5,969 bases of DNA from JAGLYP01 sp034659435 (GCA_034659435.1 JAYEHJ010000004.1:1-5969); one strand, 5' to 3'; numbered from the stretch's first letter, positions 1 through 5,837 are shown. Translations and numbers: made by a program. The notes: a model not told the origin generated them from the sequence alone.

Positions 1-136
1 ATTTTTCTTAAAAAAATTTTGCTTATGTGATAATATACGCCCCGCAGAAAGTGCCCTTGGGGTAGGCCAAATTTTTTTAAGATAAATTTGCCAAAATTTG
101 GGAATTTAGGGCAAACTGGCATTCGGCGACAGTCCC
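1..136 (+). mobile_element. MITE-like foldback element, copy A (left end outside window)
   Basis: This segment matches 499-634 over its whole length with four differences by eye (at positions 6, 111, 118 and 134). Its right tip (113-136) is a perfect reverse complement of the left tip of copy B (448-471). By comparison with copy B, about 50 bases of its left arm lie before the window. There is no reading frame in it. It is called MITE-like because it is short, non-coding, repeated and has long terminal inverted repeats. No transposase is visible, so mobility is an inference. Confidence 0.7.
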
Positions 137-221
137 ATAATAGGAAAATGACAAAGTTTGTTGCTTTGTGTTGTTTTTGGTTTGGTTTTTTTTATTTTTA
201 CAAAAAGCCTTAATGCTTTCC

Positions 222-294
222 GCTCCCGTAGTTCAATTGGATAGAACAGTAGCCTCCTAAGCTTCAAATAGAGGTTCAATTCCTCTCGGGGGCA
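222..294 (+). tRNA. tRNA-Arg, anticodon CCT
   Basis: The full cloverleaf can be drawn by hand. The acceptor stem GCTCCCG pairs with CGGGGGC, with one T-G wobble. The D-arm is GTTC/GAAC, with GG at 239-240 followed by A20, a known arginine identity base. The anticodon stem GTAGC/GCTTC has one T-T mismatch, and the 7-base loop CTCCTAA gives anticodon CCT (reads AGG). The variable loop is AAAT, the T-arm is AGAGG/CCTCT with loop TTCAATT, and the discriminator is A294. CCA is not encoded, so it must be added by a nucleotidyltransferase. The gene lies between element copies A and B, 85 bases downstream of copy A. Confidence 0.93.
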
Positions 295-315
295 CTATTT
301 TGCTAGTATTAGTAT

Positions 316-384
316 ATATTATATCATATTTTTGCTTTGCTGTAAAGTTTTAAATTTATAAAAATATAATATATGATGTAATAT
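316..384. repeat. AT-rich inverted repeat downstream of tRNA-Arg
   Basis: The 12-base arms at 316-327 and 373-384 are complementary with one mismatch and enclose about 45 bases of AT-rich sequence. It could be a weak hairpin at the end of the tRNA-Arg transcript. In sequence this AT-rich it could also be chance. No classical GC stem followed by a T-run is seen between tRNA-Arg and copy B. Confidence 0.25.
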
Positions 385-447
385 CAGCATAATTTTTTAA
401 ATAATTGTTTTATATAGAACTCAATAAAAAATACTAAGTTTTGTACA

Positions 448-634
448 GGGACTGTCGCCGAATGCCAGTTTTGGCATAAATTTTCAAATTTTGAGTAAAT
501 TTTGCTTAAAAAAATTTTGCTTATGTGATAATATACGCCCCGCAGAAAGTGCCCTTGGGGTAGGCCAAATTTTTTTAAGATAAATTTGCCAAAATTTGGG
601 AATTTAGGACAAACTAGCATTCGGCGACAGTTCC
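448..634 (+). mobile_element. MITE-like foldback element, copy B (complete, 187 bp)
   Basis: Both ends are present. The left arm starts GGGACTGTCGCCGAATGCC and the right arm ends with its near-perfect complement. The two arms continue to mirror each other inward for roughly 70 bases (about 85% by eye), leaving a central loop of roughly 40 bases that contains CCCC and GGGG blocks. The RNA or single strand could therefore fold into one long hairpin. There is no plausible coding frame; the ORFs crossing it are low-complexity shadows. The element ends 17 bases before tRNA-Ala. A 9-base direct repeat ATATAGAAC occurs at 412-420 and directly after the right tip at 635-643, and may be a target duplication. 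Mobility is inferred from form, not from a named family. Confidence 0.75.
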
Positions 635-651
635 ATATAGAACGAACAAAT

Positions 652-721
<70 letters not shown>

Positions 722-725
<4 letters not shown>

Positions 726-767
726 CATAATAAATATCCCCCTTTTTGGGGATATTTATTATGTGGA
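722..767 (+). terminator. 20-bp perfect hairpin overlapping the tRNA-Ala 3' end
   Basis: The left arm 722-741 and right arm 748-767 are perfectly complementary over 20 bp, with loop CTTTTT at 742-747. The stem has a GC block (CCCC/GGGG) next to the loop and a long AT part outside. There is no T-run after the stem, so it is not a textbook intrinsic terminator. A terminator or processing structure for tRNA-Ala is still the simplest reading. The arm starts inside the tRNA acceptor strand. Weaker complementarity continues outward: GTTCAAG at 705-711 mirrors CTTGAAC at 780-786. Confidence 0.6.
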
Positions 768-883
768 TTATGATGGCGGCTTGAACACAACTGATTATAT
801 AAGACAAATAAATAAATTTATTTTTTAAAATAATATATAAAAATCCTACAAACATTTTAGCATGATGGTGTGAGGCTCGCCTC

Positions 884-904
884 TTCAAGTCCCTTATGAT
901 CCAC
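884..904 (+). repeat. Second copy of the tRNA-Ala 3' end (att-like or tRNA remnant)
   Basis: These 21 bases match 706-726 (T-loop, 3' T-stem, 3' acceptor strand, discriminator and one more base) with one difference, G721 versus A899. The copy lies 178 bases downstream in the same orientation. Upstream of it only scattered matches to tRNA-Ala remain (for example GCATG at 860-864), so it cannot fold as a tRNA. Such a 3'-end repeat is what integration at a tRNA leaves behind, but a decayed duplicate tRNA would look the same. No integrase gene is present. Confidence 0.6.
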
Positions 905-993
905 TACTTCGCTCCTATTGCTTCGCAATATAGGAGCTACGCGGTGCACGCACTGGTTTACTAAAAATGTATTACTGTTAAAGCGAAGTAGTG
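902..993. repeat. REP-like nested hairpin
   Basis: Twelve-base perfect inverted arms lie at 902-913 (CACTACTTCGCT) and 982-993. Inside the left part is a second hairpin: GCTCCTA at 911-917 pairs with TAGGAGC at 931-937, and TTGC/GCAA continues the stem around a TTC triloop. The segment is richer in GC than its surroundings and directly abuts the copied tRNA 3' end. It resembles repetitive extragenic palindromes in form. I cannot assign it to a named family. Confidence 0.5.
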
Positions 994-1020
994 CCCCGCG
1001 AAGCCTTGGCGTAGTGGGGC
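993..1020. repeat. GC-rich hairpin next to the REP-like repeat
   Basis: GCCCC at 993-997 pairs with GGGGC at 1016-1020, and an inner GCC/GGC pair (1003-1005, 1008-1010) sits around TT. It shares base G993 with the preceding inverted repeat, so the two hairpins are back to back. It is one of the most GC-rich stretches outside genes in this window. Confidence 0.45.
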
Positions 1021-1040
1021 GGTATTACAGCCAGACTTAC

Positions 1041-1104
1041 GCAATATAGGATCTTGCATGTGCGGATTTATTAAAATATATCACCGTCAAAGTGAAATTA
1101 TATG
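1041..1104 (+). repeat. Decayed tandem copy of 925-993
   Basis: GCAATATAGGA at 1041-1051 repeats 925-935 exactly. After a gap the similarity resumes: TTTATTAAAA at 1068-1077 against TTTACTAAAA, and later TCAAAGTGAA against TTAAAGCGAA. Many differences are C-to-T or G-to-A type. The spacing is 116 bases. The 12-base outer inverted repeat and the inner hairpin of the first copy are lost here, so this looks like an older, drifting duplicate. Confidence 0.5.
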
Positions 1105-1130
1105 CATTATGTCTATATTTTAAAAAGCAG

Positions 1131-1163
1131 TTTTGACATGTCAAAATATATAGGTGTTACAAA
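1131..1163 (+). promoter_or_regulatory. Perfect 16-bp palindrome with a promoter-like -35
   Basis: TTTTGACATGTCAAAA at 1131-1146 is a perfect palindrome, the form of a dimeric repressor site. It contains the consensus -35 hexamer TTGACA (1133-1138). Nineteen bases downstream is TACAAA (1158-1163), preceded by TG at 1155-1156, a possible extended -10. An operator over a promoter would fit. The nearest gene (trxB) is 370 bases away, however, so either the transcript has a long leader, an unseen small RNA is made, or the match is accidental. Confidence 0.3.
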
Positions 1164-1276
1164 TAATCTAAATATGAAATTCATATAAAATAAAAAACCG
1201 TAATTAATCAAATTTATTCTTTCTTGAAAAATTTTCCATAGTAAGTTATAATTATTATATTGAGATTTAATAAATA

Positions 1277-1352
1277 GATAAGTCCACAATAACGTAGACT
1301 TAAGTATTTAACAGTTTAGTGGATAAGTCCACAGTAACGTGGACAGAAGTAT
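1277..1352. repeat. Two-copy tandem repeat with GTCCAC hairpins
   Basis: A unit starting GATAAGTCCACA occurs at 1277 and again at 1322 (spacing 45). Over the first 23 bases the two differ at two positions, and AAGTAT follows in both. The second copy contains a perfect 6-bp hairpin (GTCCAC 1327-1332, GTGGAC 1339-1344, loop AGTAAC); the first has the same hairpin with one mismatch. It may be a pair of protein-binding sites upstream of trxB. The match to DnaA boxes is too poor to call an origin. Confidence 0.5.
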
Positions 1353-1384
1353 GCAGTTTTGCTAATATTAAATAAAAAAATATA

Positions 1385-1406
1385 GGGGATAAATCGGGGA
1401 TAAATG
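1385..1406 (+). repeat. 11-bp direct tandem repeat
   Basis: GGGGATAAATC at 1385-1395 is followed directly by GGGGATAAATG at 1396-1406. It is a short two-unit tandem in the trxB upstream region. No function can be read from it. Confidence 0.4.
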
Positions 1407-1484
1407 TTAATAAAATTATGAAATTTAGAAAAAACTGGTGATAATTTGTTAATTATTTCTACGAATATTTTATTAATCTTTAAT

Positions 1485-1521
1485 TATAACATTCGTATAT
1501 TCGTAAAATTCGTAATTCGTA
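1485..1521 (+). promoter_or_regulatory. Possible trxB promoter -10 and ATTCGTA repeats
   Basis: TATAAC at 1485-1490 is a five-of-six match to a -10 box and would start transcription about 35-40 bases before trxB. No good -35 is found 16-18 bases upstream of it. Directly after it ATTCGTA occurs four times (1491, 1499, 1508 and 1515), with one inverted copy TACGAAT at 1460-1466. The repeats fill the leader where a Shine-Dalgarno site would be expected, and none is present. They could be a binding-site cluster or simple-sequence slippage. Confidence 0.3.
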
Positions 1522-1533
1522 AAATTTAAAATT

Positions 1534-2454
1534 ATGTTTGATACAATTATAATCGGCGCCGGCCCTGCCGGCTTTACTTCAGGTATATATGCAGCCAGAC
1601 GAGAAATGAAAACAATGATAATCGCGAAAGAGCCTGGCGGACAAGTTGCTTTAGCTTCAAAAATAGAAAATTATCCCGGTTTTAAAAGTATCGGGAGTTA
1701 TGATTTAATTACAAAAATGCAGGAGCAGGTTAAGGCTTTGGGCGTGAAAATAAAAATTGATGAAGTTAAAAAAATTGAAAAACAAAATGACGATTCTTTT
1801 GTTTTACATACAACAAAAGAAAAATATCGCGGTAAAACCATAATAATCGCAATGGGTTTAAGCCCGCGGCGGCTGGCTATTCAGGGAGAAGATGAATTTA
1901 ACGGAAAGGGAGTTTCTTATTGCGCTAATTGCGACGGACCTTTTTATAAAAATAAAACAGTTGCGGTTGTCGGCGGCGGCAATGCCGCGCTTGACGCCGC
2001 GGAAGTTATGTCAAAAATCGCTAAAAAAGTTTATCTGGCGCATAGGCGGGAAGAATTCAGGGGATTTGAGATTTTGCTTGATAAAGTTGCTGAAAAAGAA
2101 AATATTAAATTTTTATTAAATACGGAAGTAAAAGAAATAATCGGCAAAGAGAGAGTTGAAAAAATTAAAGTTTATAACAATAAAACCAAGAAAGAAAAAA
2201 AAATAAAGCTGGATGGCGTGTTTGTGGAAGTAGGCAGGGTGGCGCATACTGATTTTGTTGCTGATTTTGTAGAGCGGGATAAAAAAGATCAAATAATTGT
2301 CGGACAAAACTGCGAAACTAAAACTTCAGGTATTTTTGCCGCAGGCGATGTTGTTGTCGGTGATTTTAAACAAATCACAATTGCCATGGGCCAGGCTACG
2401 ATTGCGGCTTTGGCGGCTTATCAATATTTACAGCTTAAACGGGAGGAACTTTAA
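1534..2454 (+). CDS. trxB: Thioredoxin reductase (NADPH), low-molecular-weight type
   Basis: This cytosolic flavoenzyme passes electrons from NADPH through FAD and a redox-active disulfide to thioredoxin. The 306-residue length is normal for the low-molecular-weight family. The N-terminal FAD site GAGPAG is at residues 8-13. The redox centre is CANCD at 130-134 (C130, C133); most relatives have CATC, so the Asn is a mild variant. The nucleotide-binding site GGGNAA is at 147-152. HRREEFR at 170-176 has the arginines expected for NADPH rather than NADH. The C-terminal FAD motif FAAGDV is at 268-273. The start is the only ATG ahead of the Rossmann motif and sits two residues from it. There is no Shine-Dalgarno site. 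The gene stands alone, with a terminator 130 bases downstream. No thioredoxin gene is visible nearby. Confidence 0.95.
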   Translation: MFDTIIIGAGPAGFTSGIYAARREMKTMIIAKEPGGQVALASKIENYPGFKSIGSYDLITKMQEQVKALGVKIKIDEVKKIEKQNDDSFVLHTTKEKYRGKTIIIAMGLSPRRLAIQGEDEFNGKGVSYCANCDGPFYKNKTVAVVGGGNAALDAAEVMSKIAKKVYLAHRREEFRGFEILLDKVAEKENIKFLLNTEVKEIIGKERVEKIKVYNNKTKKEKKIKLDGVFVEVGRVAHTDFVADFVERDKKDQIIVGQNCETKTSGIFAAGDVVVGDFKQITIAMGQATIAALAAYQYLQLKREEL

Positions 2455-2587
2455 TTTTTATGATTTACTAAGCTTTGGCATTTTTTATATTGTTAAATTT
2501 GTCAATTTATGATATAGTTATAATAGATTTATCAATAATGCTAAAAAATTAGCTTAAGCAATTTTTGTATTTTAATTAAAACAAAAA

Positions 2588-2618
2588 ATAAAACCGCTAT
2601 AAATGATAGCGGTTTTAT
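2588..2618. terminator. Intrinsic terminator after trxB
   Basis: ATAAAACCGCTAT at 2588-2600 and its exact complement at 2606-2618 form a 13-bp stem around the loop AAATG. The stem base is A-run against TTTT, so on either strand a GC-containing core is followed by U-rich sequence and it could act in both directions. It cleanly separates trxB from the next promoter. A weaker hairpin (GCTAA/TTAGC, 2540-2553) lies just upstream. Confidence 0.85.
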
Positions 2619-2646
2619 AATACATAAAATTTTAAAACAATTTTAA

Positions 2647-2675
2647 TTTAATTTAAATAAAAAATATGGTATAAT
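2647..2675 (+). promoter_or_regulatory. Sigma-70-type promoter with extended -10
   Basis: TATAAT at 2670-2675 is a perfect -10 hexamer and is preceded by TGG at 2667-2669, giving an extended -10. The -35 candidate TTTAAT (2647-2652) is weak, as expected with an extended -10, and the spacer is 17. Transcription would start near 2682, leaving a leader of about 20 bases. It lies just downstream of the terminator and points to the gene at 2704. Confidence 0.7.
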
Positions 2676-2703
2676 ATATTTGTAATTATTAATAAAAAAA
2701 ACT

Positions 2704-3033
2704 ATGCCAGAAAAAAACAAACAAGCTATAAACAAAGATAAAGATATTGAAGAAAATAAGGCTGTGGCCGCGCTTTCTTATGTTTGGGTTTTATGCCTGG
2801 TTCCGCTTCTTACCAAGAAAAAATCAAAATTTGCCCAGTTTCATGCCAAACAAGGCTTGGTTTTGTTTATTATTGAAATCATCGGCACGTTTATTTTTTG
2901 GATTCCTTTGATTGGTTGGACGCTTGGAATAGTATTGTTGGTGGTGGCAATCATGGGTGTTTTAAAGGCCTTGAATGGAGAATGGTGGAAGATTCCTTAT
3001 GTCTATGATTGGAGCAAAAAATTTAATTTATAA
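2704..3033 (+). CDS. DUF4870/Tic20-like small membrane protein
   Basis: The product is 109 residues. A charged, Lys/Glu-rich N-terminus (1-19) is followed by hydrophobic segments at about 21-36, 50-66 and 68-88 and a short polar tail. The pattern of an AALSYVW-type first helix, a lysine-rich turn, FAQFHAKQGL (43-52) and then two close helices matches what I know of DUF4870 (Tic20-like) proteins. In these the 'F..FH..QG' motif begins the second helix. Their function in bacteria is unknown; the name comes from similarity to the chloroplast import component and does not show import activity. There is no signal-peptide cleavage site. The gene has its own promoter and lacks a Shine-Dalgarno site. 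It is followed by ppsA after 72 bases without a clear terminator, so readthrough is possible. The family call is from motif memory. Confidence 0.75.
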   Translation: MPEKNKQAINKDKDIEENKAVAALSYVWVLCLVPLLTKKKSKFAQFHAKQGLVLFIIEIIGTFIFWIPLIGWTLGIVLLVVAIMGVLKALNGEWWKIPYVYDWSKKFNL

Positions 3034-3105
3034 TTAATTTAAAAAGGGCAAATTGGTCTTATATTTTTTTGTTTTATTAAATTCCATATTGCCTTTTGAT
3101 TATTT

Positions 3106-5490
3106 ATGCCAAAATTCATTAAATTTTTCAATGAACTAAGAATTAAAGATGTTCCGTCAGTCGGCGGCAAAAACGCTTCCTTGGGGGAGATGTATCATGA
3201 ACTTACTAAAAAGGGAATACGCGTTCCCGACGGTTTTGCCACAACGGCTTATGCTTATGATTTTTTTATGGAACAAGCCGGGCTTAAAAAAGAAATTAAA
3301 AAAATCTTAAAAGGCTTAAATACGCGTAATGTTGAAGATTTAATGAAGCGCGGCGCGCGCGTTCGAAAAACTATCATGAACGCCAAATTTCCAAAGGAGC
3401 TGGAAAAAGAAATTATTATAGCTTACGGGCAATTATCCAAGGAATATAAAATGGCAAATGCCGATGTGGCGGTTCGCTCTTCGGCGACTGCCGAAGATTT
3501 GCCTGATGCTTCTTTTGCCGGCCAGCAGGATACTTATTTAAATATTACCGGAGCGGAAAACGTTATTGACGCGGTGCATCGCTGCATCGCGTCGCTTTTT
3601 ACCAATCGCGCGATTTCTTATCGCGTTGATAAAGGCTTTGACCATTTTAAAATCGCATTGTCAGCCGGCATTCAAAAAATGGCGCGTTCTGATTTGGCCT
3701 CTTCCGGCGTAATGTTCTCAATTGACACTGAATCCGGTTTCCAAAACGCGGTTTTAATTAATTCAATCTACGGATTGGGCGAAAACATTGTTCAGGGAAA
3801 AGTCAACCCTGACGAATTTTACGTATTTAAGCCTACGAACGCGATTATCTCCCGCTCAATCGGCCGCAAGCGCTTACACATGGTTTATAATAATGATTCC
3901 GCAAAACCGGTTAAGAACACGCGCGTTAGCCCTGCTGACCAGAAAAAGCAGTCAATCACGGACGCGCAAGTAATACAATTGGCAAAGTGGGCTGTAATTA
4001 TTGAAAAGCATTACGGTCGGCCAATGGATATGGAATGGGCATTGGACGGCAAAGATAATAAGCTTTATATAATCCAAGCCCGTCCGGAAACCGTGCAAAG
4101 CCAAAAAGACAGCAATGTAATTGAAAAATACAAAATGGAAAAGCGCGGCAAAGTAATTATTAGCGGACAAAGCGTTGGCAGTAAAATCGGTTCAGGTATT
4201 GTGAATCGCATTATGGATATTAAGGATATTAAAAAATTCAAGCCAGGCGAAGTGCTTTTAACCGATATGACCGATCCGGATTGGGAGCCGATTATGAAAA
4301 TCGCTTCCGCGATTATCACGGATAAAGGCGGACGCACCTGCCACGCCGCGATAATTTCCCGAGAGATGGGGATTCCCTGCGTAGTTGGCACTGAAACCGG
4401 AAGCAAGAAAATTAAAAACGGTTCTAATGTTACGGCAAGCTGCGCCGAGGGTGAAGAGGGTTTTGTGTACGCGGGACTATTGCCGTTTAAAATTAATAAA
4501 ACCAACATTAAAAATTTAGGCCGCCCTAAAACCAAAATAATGATGAATGTCGGCGAGCCTGACCAGGCTTTTGCTGATTCGTTTATTCCCAATGATGGCG
4601 TTGGGCTGGCTCGTTTGGAATTTATTATTAATAATTATATTAAAATTCATCCTTTGGCTCTTTTTAATTATTCTAAAATTAAAGACGCGAAAACAAAAAA
4701 GAAAATAGATGAAATTACTTTTGGATATAAAAACAAGAAACAATTTTTCGTTGACAAAATGGCAGAAGGCATTGCCATGATTGCGTCCGCGTTTTATCCA
4801 AAAGACGTGATTGTCCGCTTATCGGATTTTAAATCCAATGAATACGCGAATCTAATCGGCGGCAGAGAATATGAGCCCATTGAATCCAACCCGATGATTG
4901 GCTGGCGCGGAGCAAGCCGCTATTACTCGCGCGCCTTTTTACCTGCCTTTGAACTTGAATGCCAAGCCTTAAAAAAAACGCGTGATAATATGGGCTTAAC
5001 CAATTTAAAAATTATGATTCCATTCTGCCGCACTGTTGAAGAAGGAAAAAAAGTAAAGCAAATCATGGCGCGGCACGGGCTTAAACAGGGCATAAACGGC
5101 TTGGAGATTTATGTAATGGCTGAAATTCCGGTTAATATTGTTTTAGCGCATGAATTTGCCAAAGAATTTGACGGCTTTTCAATCGGATCCAACGACTTAA
5201 CCCAGCTAACGCTCGGAATTGACCGCGACGCCGGAGGAACACTGGAAGTTGCCGGCGTATCTAATGAAAAAAACGAAGCAGTAAAAACTTTGATTAAATA
5301 TTTAATAAAAGTCGGAAAAGAAACAGGCACCAAAGTCGGCATCTGCGGCCAGGCGCCGTCTGACTTCCCTGACTTTGCCACATTTTTAGTTGAATGCGGC
5401 ATTGATTCAATTTCATTGATTCCTGATACTATAATCAAGACTACAATCGCGGTTAATAAAAAGGAAGCTAGTCTGAAGAGAAGAGAGTAA
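3106..5490 (+). CDS. ppsA: Phosphoenolpyruvate synthase (pyruvate, water dikinase)
   Basis: PpsA makes PEP from pyruvate, with ATP going to AMP plus phosphate; this is the entry step to gluconeogenesis. At 794 residues it is full length (E. coli PpsA is 792). The N-terminal ATP-binding domain (about 1-335) starts with VGGKNASLGEM (19-29) and holds VRSSATAEDLPDASFAGQ (123-140) and YIIQARPET (321-329). The swivelling phospho-carrier domain (about 349-457) contains GGRTCHAAIISRE, with catalytic His413. The C-terminal TIM barrel (about 475-790) has GVGLARLEF (498-506), RLSDFKSNEY (571-580), WRGASRY (600-606), AEIPVN (672-677), GSNDLTQ (694-700) and GICGQAPSD with catalytic Cys748. All key residues are present. 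No Shine-Dalgarno site precedes it; a weak promoter (TTGGTC 3053, TATTAA 3075) and a weak hairpin (3041-3098) lie upstream. A regulatory PpsR-type kinase is not in view. Confidence 0.97.
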   Translation: MPKFIKFFNELRIKDVPSVGGKNASLGEMYHELTKKGIRVPDGFATTAYAYDFFMEQAGLKKEIKKILKGLNTRNVEDLMKRGARVRKTIMNAKFPKELEKEIIIAYGQLSKEYKMANADVAVRSSATAEDLPDASFAGQQDTYLNITGAENVIDAVHRCIASLFTNRAISYRVDKGFDHFKIALSAGIQKMARSDLASSGVMFSIDTESGFQNAVLINSIYGLGENIVQGKVNPDEFYVFKPTNAIISRSIGRKRLHMVYNNDSAKPVKNTRVSPADQKKQSITDAQVIQLAKWAVIIEKHYGRPMDMEWALDGKDNKLYIIQARPETVQSQKDSNVIEKYKMEKRGKVIISGQSVGSKIGSGIVNRIMDIKDIKKFKPGEVLLTDMTDPDWEPIMKIASAIITDKGGRTCHAAIISREMGIPCVVGTETGSKKIKNGSNVTASCAEGEEGFVYAGLLPFKINKTNIKNLGRPKTKIMMNVGEPDQAFADSFIPNDGVGLARLEFIINNYIKIHPLALFNYSKIKDAKTKKKIDEITFGYKNKKQFFVDKMAEGIAMIASAFYPKDVIVRLSDFKSNEYANLIGGREYEPIESNPMIGWRGASRYYSRAFLPAFELECQALKKTRDNMGLTNLKIMIPFCRTVEEGKKVKQIMARHGLKQGINGLEIYVMAEIPVNIVLAHEFAKEFDGFSIGSNDLTQLTLGIDRDAGGTLEVAGVSNEKNEAVKTLIKYLIKVGKETGTKVGICGQAPSDFPDFATFLVECGIDSISLIPDTIIKTTIAVNKKEASLKRRE

Positions 5491-5562
5491 GATTTTTGAG
5501 ATTTTTGGGATAACGTTTCCAACTTGTATATCCGCAGGGAATAACAAAAAATTAACAAATAC

Positions 5563-5769
5563 ATGCCAAACGAAATTCAAGAACAAAATCAAAAAAAATC
5601 GCGCAAGGTAAAAAAAATAGCTTTAAAAATAATTTTAATTTGCCTTGGCATATTTTTGTTTGGCTATGGATTTATTGCCATGCTGTTTAATTTTAAAATC
5701 GGCTTATTAATTTCTGTTATCGGCATCGGCATTTTATTTTTTTCGCTTTACCATTCTTATAATCCATAA
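5563..5769 (+). CDS. Small two-helix membrane protein of unknown function
   Basis: This 68-residue protein is not one I recognise. The N-terminus (1-22) is very polar and basic, with QKKSRKVKK. Two hydrophobic segments follow at about 20-42 (IALKIILICLGIFLFGYGF) and 46-63, separated by a short FNFK turn, and the tail is HSYNP. The positive-inside rule puts the N-terminus in the cytoplasm and predicts a helical hairpin in the inner membrane. The start ATG lies 72 bases after ppsA with no terminator or Shine-Dalgarno site between, so it may be read through from ppsA. A half copy of the MITE-like element starts one base after its stop codon. Reality as a gene is supported by composition and position, not by homology. 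Confidence 0.6.
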   Translation: MPNEIQEQNQKKSRKVKKIALKIILICLGIFLFGYGFIAMLFNFKIGLLISVIGIGILFFSLYHSYNP

Positions 5770-5770
5770 A

Positions 5771-5837
5771 AATTTTTAAGAAAAATTTACTCAAAATTTG
5801 AAAATTTATGCCAAAACCGGCATTTGGCGACAGTCCC
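5771..5837 (-). mobile_element. MITE-like element, copy C (single arm, reversed)
   Basis: Read on the minus strand from 5837, this segment begins GGGACTGTCGCCAAATGCC and follows the left arm of copy B for about 67 bases, with two substitutions near the tip, one at 5783 and a two-base deletion at the inner end. The central loop and the other arm are missing, so it is a solo arm or a truncated copy. It follows the stop codon of the 68-residue gene and may supply the 3' end of that transcript. Confidence 0.7.

Larger units (their letters stand above)
726..1533. other. Gene-free, repeat-rich intergenic region
   Basis: No reading frame here has a believable composition, and the ORFs that reach into its start are translations of the tRNA-Ala region. 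From left to right it holds the hairpin after tRNA-Ala, AT-rich spacer (787-860), a second copy of the tRNA-Ala 3' end (884-904), REP-like hairpins (902-1020), a decayed duplicate (1041-1104), a 16-bp palindrome (1131-1146), a featureless AT-rich stretch (1165-1275) and three short tandem repeats leading to trxB. I do not recognise a known structured RNA such as tmRNA, 6S, SRP RNA or RNase P RNA in it. Confidence 0.7.

Noticed and set aside
151..200. ACAAAG/CTTTGT hairpin followed by T-rich sequence as an intrinsic terminator
   Set aside because: The stem is only six mostly AT pairs, and it lies upstream of tRNA-Arg with no gene before it in the window.
384..620. 78-residue minus-strand ORF over element copy B
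   Set aside because: It runs through the foldback arms and AT-rich flank, has no domain-like pattern, and would be disrupted in copy A's context.
902..1104. CRISPR-like array
   Set aside because: Only two units exist, diverged from each other, with no regular unique spacers and no cas genes.
1277..1406. Possible replication origin (GATAAGTCCACA and GGGGATAAAT repeats resemble DnaA boxes)
   Set aside because: None reaches the TTATCCACA consensus well, and no dnaA, dnaN or similar neighbour is present.
2490..2524. Promoter with TATAAT at 2519-2524
   Set aside because: The nearest -35-like hexamer (TTGTCA, 2499-2504) is only 14 bases away, and a strong terminator lies between it and the next gene.
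4065..4592. 175-residue minus-strand ORF inside ppsA
   Set aside because: The plus-strand frame here encodes the catalytic His413 region of PpsA with every expected motif, so the reverse frame is a shadow.
5109..5564. 151-residue minus-strand ORF over the 3' end of ppsA
   Set aside because: It is opposite the conserved TIM-barrel motifs of PpsA and has no recognisable features.
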